A stretch of DNA of 64,000 bases from Paenarthrobacter nicotinovorans (lineage in GTDB: Bacteria; Actinomycetota; Actinomycetes; Actinomycetales; Micrococcaceae), in NCBI RefSeq assembly GCF_021919345.1, contig NZ_CP089293.1, positions 3,410,001 through 3,474,000 of the forward strand, written 5' to 3'. The notes beneath the pieces are model-generated. The model saw only the letters and a program-made list of their open reading frames with translations. It made no database searches and was not told the origin of the DNA. The translations under genes and the position numbers were made by a program. Each line of letters starts with the position of its first letter. The stretch's first letter is position 1. Positions 41,196 through 50,472 of this stretch are shown here, one piece after another.

Positions 41196-42884
41196 ATGTA
41201 TTTGCTGCTCGCCGCCCACCCGGATGGCGCAGCCATACAGCGGCTCTCCCCCACCGGGAAGGCAACTGCCGACGCCCGCGTCCTCACCCGTGGTGAGCTG
41301 GCCGGCGTCGTCCGTGAATTCGAAGCCCAGCGGCCCCGCTGGGTGTGGCAACGCGCGCAGGACTGGTACCCCGAACTGCTGGCCCAGGGCGTCGAGCTGG
41401 AGCGGTGCCACGACCTGGCGCTGTGCGGGGCCATCCTGGCCCACTCGGAATTCACCGCCCACACGGACTATGCGAAGAATGCGGTCAAGCTCACCCAGGA
41501 CGACGACGGCCCTCCCCGCATCCTCCAGCCGCCACCACCGCCGGCGGACCAGGGCGCCCTCTTCGAGGACCTTTCCCCGGCGGCTCCCGGGGCTGGGCTG
41601 GCCGAACTGAAGGCGGAGTTCGCGGCCCAACAGCAAGCGGTCGCCGACCTGACCACTGACAACCAATGCAGGCAACGGCTGCAGTTGCTGCTCGCAGCGG
41701 AATCGGCTTGCGCGATCATTGCCGTCGAAATGCAGCATGCCGGGGTTCCCTGGCGTGAGGAGCTGCATCAGCAGATCCTGGCCGACGTGCTCGGCCCCCG
41801 ACCGGCACCCGGACACAGGCCTCCTGCTTTGGAAGCTCTCTGCGCTGAGTTGCGGACCATCCTCAACTCCCCCGGTCTGAACCCCGATTCCCCGCAGGAT
41901 CTGATGCGCGCCCTCCACCGCAACGGCATCGAGGTCAAGAGCACACGGCAGTGGGAACTCCAGGAGTCCAAGCACCCGGCCATCCAGCCGTTGCTCGCCT
42001 ACAAAAAGCTCTCCCGGCTGCACACCGCCAATGGATGGGCATGGTTGGATGCGTGGGTCCGTGATGGACGGTTCCATCCCGAATACGTGGTGGGTGGCGT
42101 GGTCTCAGGCCGCTGGGCCTCGCGTGGTGGAGGCGCCCTGCAGATCCCGCGCAATATCCGTGCAGCGGTCCACGCTGACCCGGGACACAAGCTGATCGTG
42201 GCTGACGCGTCGCAGTTGGAGCCCCGGGTTCTGGTGGCCTTGGCCCAGGACACAAAAATGGCTGAGGCTGCCCGCGACAAGGACCTCTACGCCGGCATCG
42301 CAGCCCAAGGCTTTGGCGGCGACCGGGCGAAGGCGAAGATTGCACTGCTGGGTGCGATTTACGGAGCCACCACCGGCGAATCGGGCAGGCTCATGCCCCA
42401 ATTGGCCCGAACGTATCCCCGCGCCGTGGGGTTCGTGGAACAGGCCGCCCGCGAGGGCGAGGCCGGCAGGACTGTCACTACCCGGCTTGGCCGGAGCAGC
42501 CCGCCGCCCTCTGTTGGCTGGCTGCGGAGCCAGCAATCGACCACCGCCGAGGAACAACGCCGGGCGGACAATCTGGCCCGCTCACGCGGCCGCTTCACAC
42601 GCAACTTTGTCGTCCAGGGTTCTGCAGCTGAGTGGGCTGCCTGCTGGCTCGCGGAATTACGACGCCGGTTGCGGGCTTTGCGCTCGGAAGGGTCGCCGTC
42701 CGGGGAGCTTGTGTTTTTCCTGCACGATGAGGTGATGGTCCACGCCCCCGATATCGCCGTGGACGCCTGCATCCGTGCCATTGAAGAGTCCGCTGCGGCT
42801 GCGAAAGAGCTCATGTTCGGCCGGATCCCGGTGGAGTTCCCGGTGAGCGTCGCCGTCGTCGAATCCTACGACAAGGCGAAATAG
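41196..42884 (+). CDS. Family A DNA polymerase-like protein (3'-5' exonuclease/polymerase family, degenerate exonuclease)
   Basis: A 562-residue protein with the palm and fingers of DNA polymerase I. Motif A is ADASQLEPRVLVAL (Asp337), the O-helix runs RAKAKIALLGAIYG (Arg377, Lys381, Tyr389) and motif C is LHDEVMVH (His510-Asp511-Glu512). All catalytic residues are kept. At the position of Klenow Phe762 the O-helix has Leu385. The N-terminal part lacks the DxE exonuclease motif, and there is no 5'-nuclease domain. It is thus an accessory polymerase, separate from PolA, possibly for repair. ATG 41196 is used; another ATG three codons upstream (41187) is equally possible. The frame to 39951 is antisense to the CpaE-like gene. 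Confidence 0.85.
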   Translation: MYLLLAAHPDGAAIQRLSPTGKATADARVLTRGELAGVVREFEAQRPRWVWQRAQDWYPELLAQGVELERCHDLALCGAILAHSEFTAHTDYAKNAVKLTQDDDGPPRILQPPPPPADQGALFEDLSPAAPGAGLAELKAEFAAQQQAVADLTTDNQCRQRLQLLLAAESACAIIAVEMQHAGVPWREELHQQILADVLGPRPAPGHRPPALEALCAELRTILNSPGLNPDSPQDLMRALHRNGIEVKSTRQWELQESKHPAIQPLLAYKKLSRLHTANGWAWLDAWVRDGRFHPEYVVGGVVSGRWASRGGGALQIPRNIRAAVHADPGHKLIVADASQLEPRVLVALAQDTKMAEAARDKDLYAGIAAQGFGGDRAKAKIALLGAIYGATTGESGRLMPQLARTYPRAVGFVEQAAREGEAGRTVTTRLGRSSPPPSVGWLRSQQSTTAEEQRRADNLARSRGRFTRNFVVQGSAAEWAACWLAELRRRLRALRSEGSPSGELVFFLHDEVMVHAPDIAVDACIRAIEESAAAAKELMFGRIPVEFPVSVAVVESYDKAK

Positions 42885-43057
42885 CCGCACAGTAGCCGCC
42901 ACGTTGAACACTTTCCAGTCACATCTCGCCGTATGAGGCGCGATGACCCACGAATGACGGTTGACTTTGGTTCGCCGCCGCTTGCCGATATTTTCACAGT
43001 GTGGGCAGCTTCAGCGACCCACAGGGCATGCAGGAAAGCATCACAAGGGGGAAAAGC

Positions 43058-43258
43058 ATGGCAGGCAGGTTTGAAATTCTCAAGGAAAACGATCGGGCAT
43101 ACCGGTTCCGCCTCACGGCAGCCGATGGAACCGTGGTGGCGGAGTCGCCGACGTTCCCGCACCTTGACGGCGTTGTGGCCGGTATCAAGGCCGTTCGGGA
43201 GAATGCGGCCACCGGCTTGATCGTGGACCGTTCGACGCCGGCACGCAAGGCCGCCTGA
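43058..43258 (+). CDS. YegP-like DUF1508 protein
   Basis: A 66-residue protein with the YegP fold signature: FEILKENDRAYRFRLTAADGTVVAES-type strand pairs followed by GVVAGIKAVRENAATGLIVD. Single-unit members of about 60 residues are normal. ATG 43058 follows AAGGGGGAA. Family members have no firm function. It stands alone between the polymerase and a Nudix gene, with 22 bp to the convergent stop. Confidence 0.82.
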   Translation: MAGRFEILKENDRAYRFRLTAADGTVVAESPTFPHLDGVVAGIKAVRENAATGLIVDRSTPARKAA

Positions 43259-43279
43259 ACGGCTGCACCGGCGGCGCCG

Positions 43280-43957
43280 TCAGAGGTCGAGGTGGTGAAG
43301 GTTGGCTCTGTCCCAAGGCACGGTCCAACCCAGCTCGTCGAAGAGGCCGCTGAGGACCATACCGGTGAAGCCCCACACCAGCACGCCGTTGATGGTGAAG
43401 CCCGGGCTTGTGTAGGTTCGGCCCAAGCGGGAAATCGTGGCGGTGACGCGGTTGGCAGGGTCCAGCAGATCCCGGACCGGAACCCTGAACACCTGTGCCG
43501 ATTCAGCGTAGTCCACCACACGGACAGGCGACGGGGCATCCCACCATGCCAACACCGGCGTTACCCGGAAGTTGCTGCGGATGAGTCCAAGCTCCGGGAT
43601 CACGCCAAGGACGCGGACACCGCCGGCATCCAGCCCCGTTTCTTCTACTGCTTCGCGCAGGGCGGCTGCCACCACTGACTCGTCTTCTGGGTCCACGCTG
43701 CCGCCCGGGAATGCCACTTGCCCCGGGTGGTCATCCAGGGTGTGCGCCCGTTCGAGCAGCAGGACGTCAAGGTCTGCGGGTGCGATCTGCCGTCCTGACT
43801 CGGCGGGAACATCATCAAGGACGCCAAAAAGCATGAGGACGGCAGCTGCGCGGTTGGTCTCGGCCGTGACCGGGAGCAGGTCCCATAGGGCGGAATCCTT
43901 CTGCTGACCCGCCTCAAAACGGGACACCAGCGCGGTCAGTTCCTCCAGCGCGGTCAC
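43280..43957 (-). CDS. Nudix hydrolase, CoA pyrophosphatase-like
   Basis: A 225-residue Nudix enzyme. The CoA-type signature [21 protein letters not shown] precedes the Nudix box, which reads [25 protein letters not shown] in context (Glu residues of REAVEETG bind metal). It probably splits CoA or related pyrophosphates to phosphopantetheine and 3',5'-ADP. GTG 43957 overlaps the nth stop by four bases (GTGA), so the two are cotranslated. This nth-Nudix pairing is common in actinobacteria. Confidence 0.9.
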   Translation of the reverse strand: MTALEELTALVSRFEAGQQKDSALWDLLPVTAETNRAAAVLMLFGVLDDVPAESGRQIAPADLDVLLLERAHTLDDHPGQVAFPGGSVDPEDESVVAAALREAVEETGLDAGGVRVLGVIPELGLIRSNFRVTPVLAWWDAPSPVRVVDYAESAQVFRVPVRDLLDPANRVTATISRLGRTYTSPGFTINGVLVWGFTGMVLSGLFDELGWTVPWDRANLHHLDL

Positions 43958-44748
43958 CCGGGCCTCCTTTGCGATTCCATGCGGATCTCCGCGGCGCGGT
44001 CTGTCTCGGCCAGCAGCCTTTCCAGCAATTCCTCGTTGCCGGGGGCCAGCTCATACTTCAGGAGTTTGGCGGCTTTAACGGGGTCCGTTTCGCCTTCCCC
44101 GTAGCTGGGACACAGGCTGGCCACCGGGCACGCGCCGCAGGCCGGCTTCCGGGAGTGGCAAACCCGCCGTCCGTGGAAAACCACACGGTGCGACAACATG
44201 GTCCAGTCCCGGGGTTCAAACAATTCGGCGACATCAAATTCGATCTTGACGGGGTCGTCGGACTCCGTCCATCCGAATCTGCGGGCCAGGCGGCCAAAGT
44301 GCGTGTCAACGGTGATTCCAGGAATCCCGAAGGCGTTTCCCAGGACCACATTGGCGGTCTTGCGCCCGACACCAGGGAGCGTCACCAGGTCCTCAAGCCT
44401 GCCGGGGACCTCGCCGTCGTACTCATCCACCAGCCGCGTGCTTAGCGCCAGGACGTTCCGGGCTTTGGCCCGGAAGAAGCCCGTCGGCTGGAGGATCGCC
44501 TCCAGCTCGGCGGGCTCGGCTTCGGCCATGGCCCGGGCATCGGGGTAGCGGGCGAACAGGATCTTGGTGACCTGGTTGACCGCGACGTCCGTGGTTTGGG
44601 CGGATAGGACCGTGGCCACCACCAGCTCGAAGGGATTCCTGAAGTCCAGCTCCGCGTGCGCGTAGGGATACTTCTCAGCGAGGACCCTGTTGATCTTGCG
44701 GGCCCTGCGCTTGAGTGCAAGGAGGGAGCCAGCTTCGGCGATGGCCAC
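43954..44748 (-). CDS. nth: Endonuclease III (DNA glycosylase/AP lyase)
   Basis: A 264-residue base-excision repair enzyme. The helix-hairpin-helix GVGRKTANV has the catalytic Lys130, and [10 protein letters not shown] the catalytic Asp148. The [4Fe-4S] ligands are seen as [17 protein letters not shown]. The N terminus includes [18 protein letters not shown], which contacts DNA. Starts at GTG 44748 with AGGGAC upstream; the last bases overlap the Nudix gene. A C-terminal extension of about 35 residues after the cluster is common in actinobacterial Nth. Confidence 0.96.
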   Translation of the reverse strand: MAIAEAGSLLALKRRARKINRVLAEKYPYAHAELDFRNPFELVVATVLSAQTTDVAVNQVTKILFARYPDARAMAEAEPAELEAILQPTGFFRAKARNVLALSTRLVDEYDGEVPGRLEDLVTLPGVGRKTANVVLGNAFGIPGITVDTHFGRLARRFGWTESDDPVKIEFDVAELFEPRDWTMLSHRVVFHGRRVCHSRKPACGACPVASLCPSYGEGETDPVKAAKLLKYELAPGNEELLERLLAETDRAAEIRMESQRRPG

Positions 44749-44759
44749 GGCGTCCCTGC

Positions 44760-46217
44760 CTAGCCGCGTTCGATGTTGCTGAGCTCCCGGAGAACCCCGA
44801 CCTTGCCGTCGGTGTCCTGGACCAGGAACTCATGGCCACGGTCTTCGAGCGCGAGCACCCAGCCGCCTGGTTCGATGACGAAGGCGGGAGCGCCCGATTG
44901 TTCGTCGTACGCAGTGCGGGGCTGGGCCACGGCGAACCAAAACGCCTCGTACTGCGGCGCGTCGGACTCTTCCGGCCGGCTGGCGGGATCCACTGTTGCG
45001 CCGATGGTGTCGCTGACCTTCCGGGTGTCTCCGGAGACGATCGGGGTGGCCATGGTGGCAGCCCACGGCTGTTGGGTGGCGGTCTGCTGGGCTCCTGTCT
45101 GCGGCGCGGCGGGCTGCTGTGCGGCCGGCTGCTGCGGGTGCTGGGTGGTGGCCGGTTCGGCAGCCACGGGCCGGGAGTCCGCGGACTCGTCCGCGGTCTG
45201 CTGATCCTTCACGGCGTCTGCGCGCTCAGGCGACGCTGACCCGGCGTGTTCAGATACGGCAGCGGCTTCGGGGCCGGCAGCCGGCTCCCCAAAGGGCTTG
45301 GAGTCGGCAGAGTGCACGACGGCGGGAGCTTCCGTTACAGGCGACGGCGTGCTTCCGTAGGTTGCCGGCGGAGCAAAGGGGCTGGCGACGGCATTGGCAC
45401 TGCCAGTAGCGGAGTTTCCGGTGCCGGGAGCACCCGCGCCCGGGCCGGCTGCAGATGCGGCAGTGGCAGCGGGACCGGATGCCGGGTACGCCGCTGAGGA
45501 CCCTTGATAACCCGCACCCGCGTTGGCAGCGCCCGGAGTGACCGTTGACGTGGTCGCGGTGGGCTTGGGAGCCTTGGGCTCTTTCGGTGCCTTGGGTGCA
45601 GCCGGCTTGCGGCTGGGCACCGCTGCTTCACGGGCGACAACATGGGCCGGAGTCTCAGCGCGGCCCTTGAAATCGGCGGACAGCAAGGGCAGGTGCGGGG
45701 CAAGGACCGTCGCGGCCAGCAGGCCCACGGAACCAATCAAGCCCAGAAGCACGCTGCCATTGAAGTCAATGGCAAGGGTCAGGAAGAACAGGGGGAACGC
45801 AAAGGACGCTGTCACGGAGGCGAACTGATCGATGGACAGCGAGCCAACCCGGATGATCGTCCCCGGCTGCAAGCGCCGGGCGACGAAGAGGGCAACAACA
45901 ACCAGGGGCAGGATGATGCCCAGCAGGAGGAAGAAAAGGTTTCCGAGGTTCCACAGGTTGTAGAGCGAGCCGAACATCGGCAGGAGGGACGCGACGAACA
46001 TCAGCAGTGTCGAGCCAAAGACAGTGAGGTCCCGGATAGTGAAGGGGCCGGCGACGGCGTCGAACTTGGCGGCGCCGTTTGTTGTGGCATCGCTTTTTCC
46101 CGGCACGGCAGAGGTGTCCTCCGCAGCGGCGTTGCTACTTGCTGCTGTGGCCGTTCCAGCCGTGGTGTCCGGTCCCGTCGGCTGTGAGTCGTGCGGTCCT
46201 GGGCTCAGCTGGTTCAT
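44760..46217 (-). CDS. Membrane protein with four-helix N-terminal half and long Ala/Pro/Gln-rich tail
   Basis: A 485-residue protein. After a polar, Thr/Ala-rich leader (1-50) come four predicted membrane segments (about 58-185) including [18 protein letters not shown] and [21 protein letters not shown] Lys/Pro-rich stretch ([11 protein letters not shown]) leads into about 180 residues of low-complexity Ala, Pro, Gln and Ser. The last 75 residues form a compact domain ([33 protein letters not shown]). ATG 46217 follows AAGGAGA. I do not recognise a named family. It ends 12 bp before nth and may be cotranscribed with it. It might anchor a cell-envelope sensing domain. Confidence 0.75.
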   Translation of the reverse strand: MNQLSPGPHDSQPTGPDTTAGTATAASSNAAAEDTSAVPGKSDATTNGAAKFDAVAGPFTIRDLTVFGSTLLMFVASLLPMFGSLYNLWNLGNLFFLLLGIILPLVVVALFVARRLQPGTIIRVGSLSIDQFASVTASFAFPLFFLTLAIDFNGSVLLGLIGSVGLLAATVLAPHLPLLSADFKGRAETPAHVVAREAAVPSRKPAAPKAPKEPKAPKPTATTSTVTPGAANAGAGYQGSSAAYPASGPAATAASAAGPGAGAPGTGNSATGSANAVASPFAPPATYGSTPSPVTEAPAVVHSADSKPFGEPAAGPEAAAVSEHAGSASPERADAVKDQQTADESADSRPVAAEPATTQHPQQPAAQQPAAPQTGAQQTATQQPWAATMATPIVSGDTRKVSDTIGATVDPASRPEESDAPQYEAFWFAVAQPRTAYDEQSGAPAFVIEPGGWVLALEDRGHEFLVQDTDGKVGVLRELSNIERG

Positions 46218-46463
46218 GTATTTCTCCTTCGTACGGCGGCGCCTTGGGCAGTCCGGTCCGGTGATCCACGCGGGATTCCGCGGCAACACCGGACACGCCT
46301 GAAGATGCGTCCCAAGACTTCTTCAGCCTATGCCACCCCACTGACAGCCTTCTAGCTGAAAACGGTCATACTGCCCGGCCCACAGGGAACTCCAAGGTTA
46401 CTTACAGAATCCGGCACGCCATCCGGGGTCCGCAGCGGCAGGCGGGCACCGCCGTCGGGCGTC

Positions 46464-46479
46464 ATGTAAGCGTTTCCTA
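46464..46479. promoter_or_regulatory. LacI-like operator candidate upstream of acs
   Basis: ATGTAAGCGTTTCCTA shares 11 of 16 positions with the operator GAGAAAGCGTTTTCTC, including the AAGCGTTT centre. Symmetry is weaker. It may bind the same or another LacI-family regulator, or be chance. Confidence 0.3.
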
Positions 46480-46530
46480 GACGCCCAAGGTGCCATTCGG
46501 CGCTAAAAATGCGCCGCTCGCTGCCACGTT

Positions 46531-46546
46531 TGTGACCACGCACACG
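46531..46546. promoter_or_regulatory. Weak Crp/GlxR-like site upstream of acs
   Basis: TGTGACCACGCACACG keeps the left half-site TGTGA of the Crp consensus, with three of five bases in the right half. Crp-family control of acs is usual, and a GlxR-like protein is encoded at 62038. Confidence 0.35.
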
Positions 46547-46644
46547 TAGGACCTTTCGAGGCGATAGTGTGGAAGGCGGACAATACTCTGCGGACCTCAC
46601 GGCGGGCTCCGCGCAGCAAAGATCGATGAATAATGAGGTTCACC

Positions 46645-48690
46645 ATGTCCCAGGACACCACCGGATCCACGGCCACCGCTGCAGCTTCTTCGGCTCAGAA
46701 CGGGCAGGCCCCACACGTAGAGGCGCTTGAAAACCTCCTTCACGAGAACCGCAAGTTCGCGCCTTCGGAGGAGTTCGCTTCGAACGCGATCACGTCAGCG
46801 GATGCCTATAAAGAAGCTGAGGCTGACCGCCCCGCGTTCTGGGCCAAGCAGGCGCGGGAGTTGCTGACCTGGGATAAGGACTTCACCGAGGCCTTGGATT
46901 GGTCCAACCCGCCGTTCGCGAAGTGGTTTGTCGGTGGCGAGATCAACGCGGCCTACAACGCTTTGGACCGGCACGTGGAGAACGGCCTGGGCGACCGCGT
47001 TGCCATCTACTTTGAAGGCGAACCCGGCGACACCCGCAGCTACACGTACGCGGAGCTGACCGAAGAGGTCAAGAAGGCCGCTAACGCGTTCGAAGCCCTC
47101 GGTGTTGCCAAGGGTGACCGTGTGGCCGTGTACCTGCCCATGATCCCCGAAGCGGTCATCACGTTGCTTGCCTGCGCCAGGATCGGTGCCGTGCACTCCG
47201 TGGTGTTCGGCGGTTTCTCCGCTGACGCGTTGCGTTCCCGGATCGAGGACGCCGAAGCCAAGCTGGTGGTCACCGCCGATGGCACCTACCGCCGCGGCAA
47301 GCCCTCCGCCCTGAAACCAGCGGTGGACGAAGCCCTCTCCAAGCCCGGTCATACGGTCCAGAACGTCGTGGTGGTCAAGCGCAACGGCGAGGACGTCAAC
47401 TGGGTGGAAGGCCGCGACCTGTGGTGGTCCGACACCGTGGACAAGGCATCCAACGAGCACACCGCCGTCGGGCATGACTCCGAGCACCCGCTGTTCATCC
47501 TCTACACCTCCGGTACCACCGGCAAGCCCAAGGGCATCCTGCACACCACCGGCGGCTACCTCACCCAGGGCGCCTACACCCACAAAGCCGTGTTCGACCT
47601 CCACCCCGAAACGGACGTGTACTGGTGCACCGCCGACGTCGGATGGGTCACCGGCCACTCCTACGTCACCTACGCGCCGCTCATCAACGGCGCCACCCAG
47701 GTCATGTACGAAGGCACCCCCGACTCCCCGCACCAGGGCCGCTGGTGGGAAATCGTGGAGAAGTACAAGGTCTCCATCCTCTACACCGCCCCCACCGCGA
47801 TCCGGACGTTCATGAAGTGGGGCCGGGACATCCCGGACAAGTACGACCTCTCCTCCATCCGCGTCCTCGGCTCCGTGGGTGAATCCATCAACCCCGAAGC
47901 GTGGATGTGGTACCGGGACGTCATCGGCGGCAACGCCGGCAAGAACGGCGAGAAGAAGGAACACCCGGCCCCGATCGTGGACACCTGGTGGCAGACCGAA
48001 ACCGGCGCGCAAATGATCGCCCCGCTGCCCGGCGTGACCGCCACCAAGCCCGGCTCCGCGCAGGTTCCGCTGCCCGGCATCGCCGTGGACGTGGTGGACG
48101 AAAACGGCCAATCGGTAGCCAACGGCGAAGGCGGCTACCTGGTGGTCCGCGAACCGTGGCCCTCCATGCTCCGCGGCATCTGGGGCGACCCCGAGCGGTT
48201 CAAGGACACCTACTGGTCCCGCTTCGAGGCCATGTACTTCGCCGGCGACGGTGCCAAGAAGGACGAAGACGGCGACGTCTGGCTCCTGGGCCGCGTGGAC
48301 GACGTCATGAACGTCTCCGGCCACCGCCTCTCCACCACCGAAATCGAATCCGCCCTCGTCAGCCACCCGTCCGTCGCGGAAGCAGCAGTGGTCGGTGCCG
48401 CTGACGAGACTACCGGCCAGGCCGTCGTCGCGTTCGTCATCCTCCGCGGTGACGCCGTGAACAACGGCGACGAAACCGTGCTGGAACTGCGCAACCACGT
48501 GGGCAAGGAAATCGGACCGATCGCCAAGCCCAAGCAGCTGCTGATCGTCCCGGAACTGCCCAAGACCCGTTCCGGCAAGATCGTGCGCCGTCTCCTCAAG
48601 GACATCGCGGAAGGCCGCGACACCGGCGACGCCACCACCCTGGCCGACCCCGGAATCATGACCCAGATCGCCGAGTCGCTGCGCAAGTAG
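46645..48690 (+). CDS. acs: Acetyl-CoA synthetase (acetate-CoA ligase, AMP-forming)
   Basis: A 681-residue adenylate-forming enzyme that makes acetyl-CoA from acetate, ATP and CoA. The P-loop-like [43 protein letters not shown] and the hinge region [18 protein letters not shown] are intact. The regulatory lysine is Lys645 in [12 protein letters not shown]; acetylation of this residue inactivates Acs in other bacteria, and an AcuC-like deacetylase is encoded at 18296. ATG 46645 follows GAGG; an in-frame ATG at 46633 is less well placed. The gene is divergent from the membrane protein and is followed by a strong hairpin. Confidence 0.96.
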   Translation: MSQDTTGSTATAAASSAQNGQAPHVEALENLLHENRKFAPSEEFASNAITSADAYKEAEADRPAFWAKQARELLTWDKDFTEALDWSNPPFAKWFVGGEINAAYNALDRHVENGLGDRVAIYFEGEPGDTRSYTYAELTEEVKKAANAFEALGVAKGDRVAVYLPMIPEAVITLLACARIGAVHSVVFGGFSADALRSRIEDAEAKLVVTADGTYRRGKPSALKPAVDEALSKPGHTVQNVVVVKRNGEDVNWVEGRDLWWSDTVDKASNEHTAVGHDSEHPLFILYTSGTTGKPKGILHTTGGYLTQGAYTHKAVFDLHPETDVYWCTADVGWVTGHSYVTYAPLINGATQVMYEGTPDSPHQGRWWEIVEKYKVSILYTAPTAIRTFMKWGRDIPDKYDLSSIRVLGSVGESINPEAWMWYRDVIGGNAGKNGEKKEHPAPIVDTWWQTETGAQMIAPLPGVTATKPGSAQVPLPGIAVDVVDENGQSVANGEGGYLVVREPWPSMLRGIWGDPERFKDTYWSRFEAMYFAGDGAKKDEDGDVWLLGRVDDVMNVSGHRLSTTEIESALVSHPSVAEAAVVGAADETTGQAVVAFVILRGDAVNNGDETVLELRNHVGKEIGPIAKPKQLLIVPELPKTRSGKIVRRLLKDIAEGRDTGDATTLADPGIMTQIAESLRK

Positions 48691-48708
48691 CGTCCCGGAC
48701 CCGGCAAA

Positions 48709-48749
48709 ACGACGTCGCCGCCCACCTCCCGGGTGAGCGGCGACGTCGT
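48709..48749 (+). terminator. Terminator hairpin after acs
   Basis: A 13-bp G+C-rich stem (ACGACGTCGCCGC with its complement) extended by CACC/GGTG inside, around a short loop and followed by GCGTTTAAT. It lies 19 bp after the acs stop. Confidence 0.8.
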
Positions 48750-48846
48750 GCGTTTAATGGCGTCGTCACGCCTTTAAACGGGGGCCGCGCCCTAGACTGG
48801 AGCCAGACTCAGACCCATGTTTGACGAGGATCCCAGAAAGGCCCTG

Positions 48847-49635
48847 ATGCTTCAGGCAGCACGCCACTCCGCCATCATCGATGCCGTCCAGCGCGAACGC
48901 GTGGTGCGGGTCTCTGATCTTGCCCAACAGCTGGGTGTCTCCCCCATGACCGTTCGCCGGGACATCGAAGCCCTCGAGGAAACGGGCCGGGTTGAGCGCA
49001 TCCATGGCGGAGCCAAGCTGCCCGGCGACGCCAGCACCCACGAACCCGGATTCGAACTGAAATCCACGCAGCTTACCGCCGAAAAGCATGCCATCGCCGT
49101 CGAGGCTGCTTCCATGGTCCAGGAGGGCATGGCGATTGGCCTGAGTGCGGGTACCACCACCTGGGCCCTGGCCAAGGAACTGGTCAATGGGCCCCGGATC
49201 ACCGTGGTGACCAACTCCGTGCGGATTGCGGATCTTTTCCACCACGGCGCTTCCTCGGGCCCTGGCCGCTTCGGATCCACGGTGATCCTGATCGGCGGCG
49301 AGCGCACCCCGTCGGACGCCCTGGTAGGCCCGATCGCAACCGCTTCGCTGAAGCAGCTCCACCTTGACCTGCTTTTCCTGGGTGTCCACGGCATGGACGC
49401 GCAAGCCGGTTTCACGACTCCCAACCTGCTGGAGGCAGAGACCGACCGCGCCTTCATGGCCTCGGCACGCAGCACCGTTGTCCTTGCCGACCACAGCAAA
49501 TGGGGCGTGGTGGGCATTGCCTCGATTGCCCAGCTGGAAGAGACGGATGAACTCATTACCGACTCGCTTCTTGGGGAAGATGCGCGCCGCGTACTGGCTG
49601 AAAGCGTCGCGAAACTGAGGATCGCGGAGGCGTAA
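48847..49635 (+). CDS. DeoR/GlpR family transcriptional regulator
   Basis: A 262-residue sugar regulator. The DeoR winged helix reads RHSAIIDAVQRERVVRVSDL and QLGVSPMTVRRDIEALEETG, with IHGGAKL after it. The C-terminal DeoRC domain has GLSAGTTTWALAKEL, VVTNSVRIADL, LIGGERTPSDALVGP and LADHSKWG, the phospho-sugar-binding pattern. ATG 48847 is preferred since AAAGG precedes it and the family start follows; the frame begins at ATG 48817, ten codons earlier. The targets are unknown; the neighbours downstream are an ABC exporter pair, not sugar genes. Confidence 0.9.
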   Translation: MLQAARHSAIIDAVQRERVVRVSDLAQQLGVSPMTVRRDIEALEETGRVERIHGGAKLPGDASTHEPGFELKSTQLTAEKHAIAVEAASMVQEGMAIGLSAGTTTWALAKELVNGPRITVVTNSVRIADLFHHGASSGPGRFGSTVILIGGERTPSDALVGPIATASLKQLHLDLLFLGVHGMDAQAGFTTPNLLEAETDRAFMASARSTVVLADHSKWGVVGIASIAQLEETDELITDSLLGEDARRVLAESVAKLRIAEA

Positions 49636-49722
49636 GCCCTCATACCCCGGGTGGAGGCCGGCGCGCAGAGTTCACCCGGTAGACGGACGCTGCGGCGTGG
49701 GCTCATTGGCGATGCTGGTCTT

Positions 49723-50472
49723 ATGAACGCCATCCTCCACGCTCAGCAACTCACCAAGCACTACCCCGGCAGCATCGCCCTGGACCACGTCGACTTCACT
49801 GCGAACGCCGGGGAATCCATCGCGATCATCGGGCCGTCAGGTTCGGGCAAGACGACGCTTCTGCATTGCCTCGCCGGAATTTTGAGGCCCGACGCCGGCT
49901 CCATCACCTTGAGCACTCCCTCGGCGCCGCTCCGGTTGGACAGCCTGGGGGACGCGGCACTCTCGCGCCTGCGACGCGAAGAGTTCGGCTTCGTCTTCCA
50001 GCAGGGAATGCTCCTGCCGGAACTGACTGCCGTGGAGAACGTCGCCCTGGCGTTGATGCTGAACGGCACCGACCGCCCGACGTCCGAGTCCCGCGCTGCG
50101 GAGTGGCTCGCGGCCCTGGGCCTGGCGGGTATGGAACAGCGCCGGCTCGGTGAACTGTCCGGCGGACAGGTCCAGCGTGTGGCCATCGCCCGTGCCCAGG
50201 TGACAGGTGCCAGGGTGGTCTTTGCCGATGAGCCCACCGGCGCCCTGGACTCGGCAACGTCAGCCGAGGTCCTTGATGTGCTGCTGCACTCTGTGGCCGC
50301 CAACGGGCGGACCCTGCTGGTTGTCACCCACGATCCCAATGTGGCGGCGCGCTGCCAACGCGTGGTGGAACTCCGCGATGGCAGGATCGTGGCGGACAGC
50401 GGCAGCACCGTTGCCAGTCCGGTCCAGGCGGCTCCCGCGACCACCAACTTCAAGGGTGCCTTCAATGTCTAG
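49723..50472 (+). CDS. ABC transporter ATP-binding protein, MacB/LolD-type
   Basis: A 249-residue ATPase. Walker A is GPSGSGKTTL, Q-loop FVFQQGML, the signature LSGGQVQRVAIARA, Walker B VVFADEPTGALDS and the switch His is in VVTHDPN. The ADEPTGALD sequence is typical of ATPases that pair with FtsX-like permeases and export peptides or lipoproteins, or act mechanically. ATG 49723 begins at the fold; the frame is open to 49651. The stop overlaps the permease start by 8 bp. Confidence 0.9.
   Translation: MNAILHAQQLTKHYPGSIALDHVDFTANAGESIAIIGPSGSGKTTLLHCLAGILRPDAGSITLSTPSAPLRLDSLGDAALSRLRREEFGFVFQQGMLLPELTAVENVALALMLNGTDRPTSESRAAEWLAALGLAGMEQRRLGELSGGQVQRVAIARAQVTGARVVFADEPTGALDSATSAEVLDVLLHSVAANGRTLLVVTHDPNVAARCQRVVELRDGRIVADSGSTVASPVQAAPATTNFKGAFNV

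Larger units (their letters stand above)
46218..46644. other. Control region between membrane protein gene and acs
   Basis: A 427-bp divergent intergenic region without a supportable ORF. It contains a LacI-like sequence (46464-46479) and a weak Crp-like sequence (46531-46546), plausible control sites for acs. No long hairpin is obvious. Confidence 0.5.

Noticed and set aside
46795..48498. 567-residue open frame antisense to acs
   Set aside because: Shadow of acs. Composition is typical of antisense frames in GC-rich genes.
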